From assembly GCA_017694755.1 (NCBI GenBank), contig JADIMO010000032.1, positions 1 through 57,138 of the forward strand: a stretch of 57,138 nucleotides of DNA. Reading direction: 5' to 3'. Shown here piece after piece: positions 10,101 through 16,900 of this stretch. The notes beneath the pieces were generated by a model, which was not told the DNA's origin, did no database searches, and worked only from the letters and a program-made list of their open reading frames with translations. Origin of the DNA: Candidatus Cryptobacteroides merdavium (GTDB lineage Bacteria; Bacteroidota; Bacteroidia; Bacteroidales; UBA932). Position numbers and translations under genes: made by a program. Position 1 is the stretch's first letter. Each line of letters starts with the position of its first letter.

Positions 10101-10245
10101 GCCCGTTCTTCAGCTCAAATGACGGAAACTCATCCTTGTTCATCCTCACGAGTCCGGTGATGCCGAACGCAATGAGGACGGCAACGATGAAATACACTAT
10201 CTTCTTGTGGCGGATCGTCCCCCTTACTATATCTGAAATATCCAT
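7141..10245 (-). CDS. RND-family efflux permease (AcrB/MdtB-like)
   Basis: A 1034-residue inner-membrane transporter of the resistance-nodulation-division superfamily, driven by proton influx and expected to export drugs, bile-like compounds or metals through the adjacent fusion protein and TolC channel. TM1 is at about residues 15-33. TM4 carries the proton-relay pair Asp404-Asp405 in GMIVDDSI, as in AcrB. The duplicated architecture is clear: a second periplasmic-loop block starts near residue 560 and a second TM bundle lies at about 860-1025. The length is normal for the hydrophobe/amphiphile group (about 1020-1050). The substrate cannot be read from sequence. The ATG at 10245 is 42 bases after the end of the fusion-protein gene. 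Confidence 0.94.
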   Translation of the reverse strand: MDISDIVRGTIRHKKIVYFIVAVLIAFGITGLVRMNKDEFPSFELKNGLIVGIYPGADAEEVEAQLTTPLEEVLFSFSEISRENTTSYSKNGMCYIYTDLTTPASTKNEVWSKIKLKLDATKQTLPAGVLAVAVMDDFSAVSSLLIALESGDKSYGELKGYADELSYRLREIPDLANVRIIGEQSEEIAVTLDMERLSSYGISPSSIMVACQTSGMQPVSGTFSTEYVSSPIRVDNTVSSEREIADKIIYSDPAGNVLRLKDVARIERRVQEPSAIVGYNGNSALVLSVEMRPENNIVAFGKEVDGVLDAFGKTLPDSVEISKITDQPQVVRMSVVSFIRDLVISMLVVIVVMLMLFPMRSALIASSGLPVCTAVTLAVMYLTGIDLNTVSLAALIVVLGMIVDDSIITMDGYMDKLGKGLSRTEAACASARELILPMCTSTFAIGLMLFPIKGLITGYLGDFVATFPWVIAVALFSSLAYAIFVVPSLEVRYIKSHTASGNNFFVRGQTAFFNGMQKGYEVLQSACFRHPKITILIGVLTVALGVVMFLNVNVQMMPKAARECFVVEIYLESGSGIDKTRAVSDSLQKILLKDKRVESVTAFVGSSSPRFHATYAPQTPSPDFAQFIVNTVSTKATEAVLRDYETKYQHYFTNALVRFKQMDYQAVSAPVEIKVSGADYARIQSIADSIKHFMYCNLDDRLQWIHTSSEGTSSFVDVRLDPDESSRLGVNRAMLSMSLAGSFSSLPVATLWEGDVKVPVNLYSESISDTMSYDAVANQMVPTVVPGVSVPLRQVADIIPEWRPETYARTGGVETITVGADMKYGCSQPDAMKAIKSYIKEIEPSLPDDVTITYGGLSSMNSDVTPEILLSFICAVGILFIFLLIHFKKVSVSILTIVLSSLCLFGSFFGLWIFGLDFGLTSVLGLISVVGIIVRNGILMFEYAEELRFVKGWDIKEASIEAGKRRMRPIFLTSSATALGVLPMIIAGDALWMPMGVVICFGTMLSIVLITLIMPVSYWQLFKNSKQEVSANEK

Positions 10246-10287
10246 TGTTCAATCATTATGAAATCTGCCTGGCGGCAAATGCCGGAC

Positions 10288-11316
10288 TCATTCCATCTCC
10301 TTGACAGACATCCCGCCGCTGACCTTCTGCCCGCCTTCAACGATGACCTTGTCCCCGGCGGCAAGACCGCTCTCCACTATCACGCCCTCGCCGGAAAAGC
10401 CTCCTATGGTGACATAGGCCTTGCGCACCTTGCCGTCACGCACCGCCCACACATACCTTCCGTCCATATCCGTCCTGACAGCAGAAGCAGGTATCACCAT
10501 GCCGGATGAAGAATCATCAAACACCACCTTGCACACCATGCCCGGCATAAGTCCCGGAACCCTTTCAGCCGGCTCAAGGTCAAACCTGTAGCTGTGTGAC
10601 ACCGGAGAGGCCACAAGCCCCTTGGTCCTGAGCACAGCTCCGAATGTCCTGCCGTCAAGAGCCGGGACATTCACCGATGCCCGGTCACCTTTGTCCATGG
10701 CGGAAAACTCATTTTCAGGCACGGAAATCTCCACCTTCACGGACGATATGTCCAGGATTCTCACCACAGGCTCCATCACGGAAAGGTCTACGCCCTGCTC
10801 CACGAACACATCTCCGATAACCCCGTCAAAAGGCGCCTTCACAGTACAGTCCTCCAAAGCCTTGTCCGCAGCCTCGGCGGAAGCCCTTGCCTTGCTCAGC
10901 TGCGTTTCTATCTCCACCATCTTGACATCAGCCACGCTGCCGCTCCCATGCACCTGGGTCAGCCTCTCATAGCCGTCTTCCGCCTGCCTGAGGGTGGCAT
11001 GGGCCATGTCCCTCATGCTCTTCACCGACTGGGACTCGATTACGGCCACAGTGTCGCCCTTCCGGACAAAGTCGCCTTCAGAAACAGCCAGCCGCACAAG
11101 AGTGCCGGAGTAACTGCATGACAGCACGGCAGACTTGGACGGAGCCACAGTCCCCACATAAGACCTCGCCCCGACTCCTTCCGTTTCCTCAACGGTGACG
11201 ACACGGACAGGAACAGGCTCCTGCACCTTGTTGCCATCCTTGCGGAGACCGCATCCCGAAACGAGGACGGGAACTAATGCCGAAACCGCAAATAACCCGA
11301 AACTTCTTCTGTTCAT
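10288..11316 (-). CDS. RND efflux periplasmic adaptor (membrane-fusion lipoprotein)
   Basis: At 342 residues this is the HlyD/AcrA-type adaptor joining the RND pump to the TolC channel in the periplasm. The N-terminus MNRRSFGLFAVSALVPVLVS with GC at 21-22 is a lipoprotein signal, so the protein is anchored through Cys22. Next come the first half of the biotinyl-lipoyl-like domain (LVRLAVSEGDFVRKGDTVAV), a short helical hairpin, the second lipoyl half (CTVKAPFDGVIGDVFVEQG), the beta-barrel and the membrane-proximal domain. The coiled-coil hairpin is short, as in adaptors that work with RND pumps. It lies 12 bases after the small lipoprotein gene. Confidence 0.93.
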   Translation of the reverse strand: MNRRSFGLFAVSALVPVLVSGCGLRKDGNKVQEPVPVRVVTVEETEGVGARSYVGTVAPSKSAVLSCSYSGTLVRLAVSEGDFVRKGDTVAVIESQSVKSMRDMAHATLRQAEDGYERLTQVHGSGSVADVKMVEIETQLSKARASAEAADKALEDCTVKAPFDGVIGDVFVEQGVDLSVMEPVVRILDISSVKVEISVPENEFSAMDKGDRASVNVPALDGRTFGAVLRTKGLVASPVSHSYRFDLEPAERVPGLMPGMVCKVVFDDSSSGMVIPASAVRTDMDGRYVWAVRDGKVRKAYVTIGGFSGEGVIVESGLAAGDKVIVEGGQKVSGGMSVKEME

Positions 11317-11328
11317 GACCGGCCCTCC

Positions 11329-11898
11329 CTAATCGTTTTCCTTTGCCACACAGTCCACACGGCTTTCAGTTATGTCATAGACAGTCCCGTCCGGAGCCGT
11401 GCAAGTCCCTGAATAGTCAAGGCGGAATATGATGACATCATTGTACCGTTCACCATAGCCGCTCACGGAAACATTTGCCGTCGCCGTCTGCGGCAACAAA
11501 TCTCCGTTCCATGAAATCTCCAGAACCCTTGCAAGAGGCTGCAGGGTGATGGTCTTGCCGTCAGCCACGGCATCAAACACCTGCACCCCGCCGCCGAGAG
11601 GGCGCATTGTCACTATCATGTTCCCCGACTTCTTGTCCGCCGTCACTATGTCCATCTGACCTCCTTCCGAAGGGATGGACACAGTCAATGAATTGTCCGT
11701 ACCTCCGGTGCTGCCCGTATCTCCCGAGCCGCTTTCCCCCGTGTCAGCCCCGGAACCCTGAGGCACAAGCGTCAGCGTCCCGCTCGTATTGAAAGAATAA
11801 TTTCCCTCAAATCTCCCCGGTCCTTCCTTGGAACATCCGGTGAAAAATGCCGCGGCCAACGCAAGTGCCGCCAAAGTGTGTGCAATTCTGTTGTTCAT
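11329..11898 (-). CDS. Small lipoprotein of unknown function inside the efflux operon
   Basis: Predicted 189 residues from the Met at 11898. MNNRIAHTLAALALAAAFFT followed by Gly-Cys is a clear lipoprotein signal. The frame also opens earlier with an ATG at 11931 that overlaps the tetR stop as ATGA; this would add 11 polar residues, give an unusually long n-region, and suggests translational coupling. The mature part contains a Gly/Ser/Thr-rich linker (about residues 45-65) and beta-strand-rich segments such as LTVSIPSEGGQMDIVTADKK that recall lipocalin-like Bacteroidota lipoproteins. I do not recognise a named family with confidence. Its position between tetR and the fusion protein suggests a periplasmic accessory to the pump or a sensor of the same compounds, which is inference only. 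Confidence 0.7.
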   Translation of the reverse strand: MNNRIAHTLAALALAAAFFTGCSKEGPGRFEGNYSFNTSGTLTLVPQGSGADTGESGSGDTGSTGGTDNSLTVSIPSEGGQMDIVTADKKSGNMIVTMRPLGGGVQVFDAVADGKTITLQPLARVLEISWNGDLLPQTATANVSVSGYGERYNDVIIFRLDYSGTCTAPDGTVYDITESRVDCVAKEND

Positions 11899-11927
11899 AT
11901 CTTTTTCGTTTATATTTGTCTTTTGAT

Positions 11928-12548
11928 TCATTGTACGGAAACGGCATTTTCCGGTGGTGTGCTTTTGAATACCAGAAGCTCCACCATCGTTTCGTATGTG
12001 GACTTCATGGACTCATAGTCCCCGGAATGGAAAAACTGCATTTCGATGCCTTTGAGAAGGACGGACATCAGCTTTGAAAAAGCCTCAGGCTTCACCGCAT
12101 CCGAAAAGACCCCGGCCTCACGCCCCTCGACGCAAAGAGCGCGGAAATAGTCCTCCTCCCACACATCAAAGTCCGAACGCGCCCCGCCGACAATCTCCGA
12201 AAGCTCATTGCTGCCGTAGATATAGGGCGAATTCATATACTGGATATACACCTTCGCAGCATTGAGCAGCTCCATCCGTTTTGTCAGATAGGACACAAGC
12301 TGGCTCTTGGGATTGTCCGAATATCTCGATCGGACATCCTCCAGCCCCTTGCGCACTTCCGCAAATTCCTTCTTGAGCACAGCCTTGAAAATGGAGAGCT
12401 TCCCGTCAAAATAATAATAGACGGAAGCCTTCGCCCTGTGCGCCCTCTTGGCAATTTCATCCACGGAGGTCTTCTCATACCCGAACCTGTCAAAAAGCCA
12501 GCTCGCCGAGTCCAGAATCGACTCCCGCACCTTTGCAATATCTTTCAT
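11928..12548 (-). CDS. TetR-family transcriptional regulator
   Basis: 206 residues from the ATG at 12548; an upstream TTG would add three residues. The N-terminal helix-turn-helix spans about residues 8-55, with the TetR signature DEIAKRAHRAKASVYYYFDG. The all-helical C-terminal ligand-binding part covers the remaining 150 residues. It is the first gene of the operon lipoprotein / adaptor / RND pump / TolC, so it most likely represses this efflux operon and its own synthesis and is released by a pump substrate. Its stop overlaps a possible start of the next gene. Confidence 0.9.
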   Translation of the reverse strand: MKDIAKVRESILDSASWLFDRFGYEKTSVDEIAKRAHRAKASVYYYFDGKLSIFKAVLKKEFAEVRKGLEDVRSRYSDNPKSQLVSYLTKRMELLNAAKVYIQYMNSPYIYGSNELSEIVGGARSDFDVWEEDYFRALCVEGREAGVFSDAVKPEAFSKLMSVLLKGIEMQFFHSGDYESMKSTYETMVELLVFKSTPPENAVSVQ

Positions 12549-12772
12549 TTTAAGCAATTTTCGACCAAACGGGTTTTTTAGTACAAAATATATGCCGTCA
12601 GCAGGCAGTCATGACAACTGACACGACAAACCCGCCAAACGATGACATTCCCGCCTGACCTCCATATTGCCGGCCCCGAACCGGCAGACCATCACCTGTC
12701 CCTTCATGAAATCCGCCCCTTTTGCTCATCCTTAACTCCACATCACGCTATTGACAATTAGTATTCATAAAG

Positions 12773-12827
12773 TGTCAATTTTGAACTTTTATTATTATAT
12801 TTGTGGCAATAAGTATCAATTTTGATA
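12773..12827 (+). promoter_or_regulatory. hipB control region: two operator-like sites and a -7 element
   Basis: Two related sites stand 41 bases apart, centre to centre: TGTCAATTTTGAAC (12773-12786) and TATCAATTTTGATA (12814-12827). The second is a perfect palindrome, TATCAA-TT-TTGATA; both share TCAATTTTGA. Between them, TATATTTG at 12796-12803 matches the Bacteroides -7 element. Two half-turn-related sites flanking a promoter are what is expected of an autoregulating HipB/HigA-type antitoxin. This is an inference from layout; binding has not been shown. Confidence 0.55.
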
Positions 12828-13174
12828 TGTTGGACAATATATATATGCTATCTGATCCCGAGATATGCAAAAGGATTGCAGCCAAAATAAAAATGATCCG
12901 GCTGAAACAGAATATGTCGCAAGCCGAACTTGCTGACAAAGCCGGAATCTCTGTTTCCTCGGTGAAACGCATAGAAGACGGAGAAATAAAAAATTTTGAG
13001 TCGCTGATCCGCATTTTGCGCACCTTGGGAGAACTTGATGTCTTCGTAAAGCTTATCGAAGAGCAACCGTTGAGCCCAAACGAATATTATGAACTGGTCA
13101 ATAAGACTGGCAAACCTAAGCGCAAACGTGCATCCAAAGGCTATACAAAAGAAAAGGAGGAATCAAAATGGTAA
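12827..13174 (+). CDS. hipB: HipB-like antitoxin, XRE-family helix-turn-helix protein
   Basis: About 115 residues. The XRE/Cro-type helix-turn-helix covers about residues 18-70 (RLKQNMSQAELADKAGISVS then SVKRIEDGE). A basic tail ends the protein (KPKRKRASKGYTKEKEESKW). HipB proteins bind operators in their own promoter and neutralise the HipA kinase. The start is uncertain. A GTG at 12803 lies inside the predicted -7 element and is unlikely. The ATGs at 12827 and 12845 are both possible; neither has a good ribosome-binding site, which is common in this phylum. The gene overlaps the hipA start by 7 bases, and a strong AAGGAGG (13154-13160) precedes hipA. Confidence 0.8.
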   Translation: MLDNIYMLSDPEICKRIAAKIKMIRLKQNMSQAELADKAGISVSSVKRIEDGEIKNFESLIRILRTLGELDVFVKLIEEQPLSPNEYYELVNKTGKPKRKRASKGYTKEKEESKW

Positions 13175-13965
13175 ATGTGGCACGGGTCTATTTATACGGA
13201 CAAGCCATAGGTTCGGTGAACTGGGACGTGAATTATGATATTGCACGGTTTGAATATGACCCAGACTTCACGAAAAAGGCATAGAGCCATCACCGCTGAT
13301 GATGCCTGTGAGGGAAGGTCGCGTATACAGTTTCGGAGAACTTGACAAGACCACTTTCAAGGGACTGCCGGGTATGCTTGCAGACTCCCTGCCGGACACC
13401 TACGGCCGCGCCTTGTTCGAAAAATGGCTGGCCCTGACAGGACGCACAAGCGGTAACGTAATTGAAGCGCTTTGTTTTTTGGGCAAGAGATGCATGGGGG
13501 CACTTGAATTCGAACCGGCAATAGCCAATATAGATCCGGACATCAGGATAGAAATTGATTCATTGGTGAATATTGCCGGAGAGGCTTTGGCAGGCAAATC
13601 GGACTTCTGCATAAATATAGGGGAAGACAAGAAGGCAGCTATCGCAGAAATCCTGCGGCTCGGAACTTCCGCCGGAGGGCAACGTGCTAAGGCAATCATT
13701 GCCTACAAAAGAGAAACAGGGGAAGTCCGTTCCGGACAGACGGATGCTCCCGCCGGCTTTGATTACTACATTATCAAGCTGGACGGAGTATCCGCCACAA
13801 CCGGTTTCAGAGAAACGGAGAACTATGGACGACTTGAATATTCCTTTTCACGCCTGGTAAAGGAATGCGACATAGAAATGACAGAATGTTCGCTGATTGA
13901 AGAGAATGGCAGAGCGCACTTTCTGACAAAACGGTTCGACAGGATTAATGGCGAAAAATTTGCTG
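13168..13965 (+). pseudogene. hipA: hipA-like toxin kinase, frameshifted and missing its C-terminal half
   Basis: The ATG at 13168 follows AAGGAGG and overlaps hipB. Reading gives a HipA N-terminal domain (ARVYLYGQAIGSVNWDVNYD...) for 38 codons to a TAG at 13282. The homology continues uninterrupted in the -1 frame (KGIEPSPLMMPVREGRVYSF, LPDTYGRALFEKWLALTGR) and then shows the kinase N-lobe landmark SAGGQRAKAI. The shift lies at the A run 13273-13277; one more A would restore the frame. HipA-like sequence ends near RFDRINGEK (about 13965), followed by unrelated residues to a stop at 14037-14039. The catalytic HxxDxxxKN-type loop and the rest of HipA_C are absent. Even if the frameshift were bypassed, the product could not be an active kinase. 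The adjacent helicase fusion gene ends 30 bases further on, from the other strand. Confidence 0.85.
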
Positions 13966-13995
13966 TTCTTCTAATGCTGATTTCCTGCATATATG

Positions 13996-16900
13996 CTACA
14001 GGTCAGAAATATGGGAAAGGCGGACAAGATGGATTTTAGGAAGGACGATGAGGATGGGAGCCGTGGCATCCTTGGCTTTCCACCAGAGGATGAAGGCGGC
14101 TTCGGCGGAGTCAATGGAATAGCCCTGGGACTGGAGGGAAGAAAGGTTTTGCTTGAAACGGTCGGAGAAGAACATCAGGAATTTCCCGTTTGCCAGCAGA
14201 CGGTCTGCTCCAAACTGCAGAGCATCACCGGACACCAATGAATGAACGACTTTCTGGCTGTATTCAAAGCTGCCGAGATTGACATCCCTCATGGTCAGCA
14301 ACAGGGTCATTTCATCAGCCTTTTCGCAGACAGCGTTATCCTCCAGGCGTTTAAGGCCTGGAGCCGTAATATTGTCAAACAGAGGAGTGTTGATATGGAT
14401 GCTGAGGCTGTTCTTGGCGCGGGTGAGGGCGACATAGAGCTGACGCCTTTCCTTGTCTCCGGAGCACTTGAAGCCGTCAAGCATGAGGAAGACATTGTCA
14501 AATTCCTTTCCCTTGACCTTGTGGATGGTGGAAACAAGGATTGCAGAAGTGTCGGCCCTGGTGAAATCTTCCAGAGACGACTCCCTGAGAAAAAGTTCGA
14601 AATCGGACTTGTATATGACTTTCCCTTGCCCCGAACCGGAAGTGTCATCAGGACAGGACGCTTCAAAATCATCCACGATGTCAAGGCACACTCCAAGCAT
14701 GGAGCTGCGGGCAAACCTGTCTGACATGCAGCGTCTGGCGCCGGCCCATTCCTCGGAACTGACGGTCGGGCCATCCCGGCGTATGCCGGCAATTCCCATA
14801 AAATAGCTGATTTCAGCAAGACTGGCGAGGGAGAAGTCCTCATTGGACTGAATCAGCCTGGCCGGAACGCCGTTTTTCAAGAGAAGGCCGGTGGCAATCA
14901 GCGCCTCGTTGTTGGTATGCACAAGCACGGCGGTCGTTCCGGAAAGACCGGTAGCCGCTATGGCTTTGACAAGGGGCAGTTCAAGGTTTTGACTGCAGTA
15001 GCGGACAACGGCAAGGCTTCCATCCTCTTCCCGCCTGGACACTATCGGATATTTTTTAAGACGGTGCGCGATGGAAGCGGCAAAGGCGTTGGAAAACTCC
15101 ACAAGATTCCGTCTGCTGCGGAAATTCTCCGACAATTCATATTTTACTGCACCCTCCATCTTCAGGATTTCTTCCATATACCGTGAACTGGAGCCACGGA
15201 ACTCATATATGTTCTGGTCGTCATCTCCAACAGCTATCACCCTCATGTCTTCATTCCGGTCCATGAGCGCCTTGACAAGATTGAACTCATTTTCATCCAT
15301 GTCCTGAGCCTCGTCTATGACAAGCACTGTCTTGGTGATGCGGCTCATATCTACCTCTCCTGCGGCAATCTTCTCCACCGCCGCAGCCACTACCATTTCT
15401 GACTGCTCAAGACTTCCTGTTTTGCCTAAAAGGTCGAAGCAATATGAATGGAATGTCTTGATTTCCACATACGAAGCGGCATTGCCGATGAGATCATACA
15501 GCCTCCTGCGGAATTCCATTGCCGCAGCGCGGGAGAATGTCAGCATCAGCAGCTGCTCGTGCTTCACATCCTCCATCATGAGCAGTGAGGCGAGCTTGTG
15601 TACCAGAACCTTGGTCTTTCCGCTCCCCGGACCTGCGGCAACGACTATATATTTCGCATTACGGTCATTGATTATCTTCAACTGGGCCGGAGACAGGTCG
15701 CCGAAAAGCTGCCTGAATTTCGACGGAGTGACTGTATTGGTGATTTCGTCCTGCCTTCCCTTGAAATATTTTCTTAAAAAAGACGGATAATTAAGGCTGA
15801 AATAGTCCTCGACAAACTGCAGAGCCCCTTCATAATCGTCAATCATCTTCCGGGCATATTCCCCGACGATGTGTATCTGCTGAATCTTGTTCTTATAGAA
15901 TTCGCTGAGATTGTGGTAATCATCCAGTTTATAGCGTCGGCTATTGTCCTTGACAAGGCGCTCAATGGACATGCCGTTGTATATGACCAGAAAGCCGCCT
16001 TCTATCTTGATGGCTCCGATTCTCGACAGATAGAACAAGGCATCCTCGACATCCGCAGAAGAAACCGCCGGAGAAAAGACGGAAAGCGAATTTTCATAAG
16101 CCTCCTTCAGTCCGAGTACGGAAAATTCGACAGGCACGGCATCGCCTTCCGCAGTCTGAATACAGCCGTCAGACTCACCGGACTGCACGGACATCCGCTC
16201 ATACAGATAATCAGTAATGAATACCGCCAGCTCCTGCCTCGCCCGCATCCTCTCTTCCAATTTATCTTTCTGGACAAGGCATCTGGCCTTATAGTAATTC
16301 TTTGAATTGCCATGCGGAGACTTCTCTATCCATTTCTTTATGGACCAGAAATTAAGAATAATCTTCATCCTGTTCAAGTCCACTCCTTTGCATTCCGAAC
16401 GTTCCGCCTCTCCATTAAGGCCCTTGAGATCCAGAAGCACACCATGCTCATCAATATGTGAAAGCAGGAAATTTTCCGTCACATTGAAGTCACGGACAAT
16501 GTGCATGGCCCTGCCTGAATTTTCACCTTTCCTTATGTAGGCAGTAAGGTCCTTTGTGTCGGCAAGTATCTTTTCCTCACGGAGAAGACCGATGATATGG
16601 ATGACCTGCTCCTTGGGAATCCCGAGGTGGTCGCTTATGTAGTCTACCCTGGACTCTGCCTCGTCACCCTGCGCCCGCTTGACGCTGCGGCTTGAAATGA
16701 GCCTCCTTATGATTCTGACGGCCTGAACTTTCTCATTTTCCTCAAATCTTGAAGAGGCACTTATCCTGTCTATGGCCTCCTGCGCAGTATCGGTGAGAAT
16801 CCCTGTGGCATATACCCTCGGCATGTTCTGCCCGCGCTTCAGGTATCCGGCCTGTTCAAGGGAGGCTATTGCAGTCCTGACACGGGTTTCGATGTCTTTC

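Noticed and set aside
12803..12826. GTG at 12803 as the hipB start
   Set aside because: The GTG overlaps the predicted -7 element, so it would not be in the transcript.
13270..13284. Programmed -1 frameshift of the dnaX type in hipA
   Set aside because: The site reads G AAA AAG, not A AAA AAG, I see no strong downstream stem, and the gene lacks its catalytic C-terminus anyway. A simple one-base loss is more likely.
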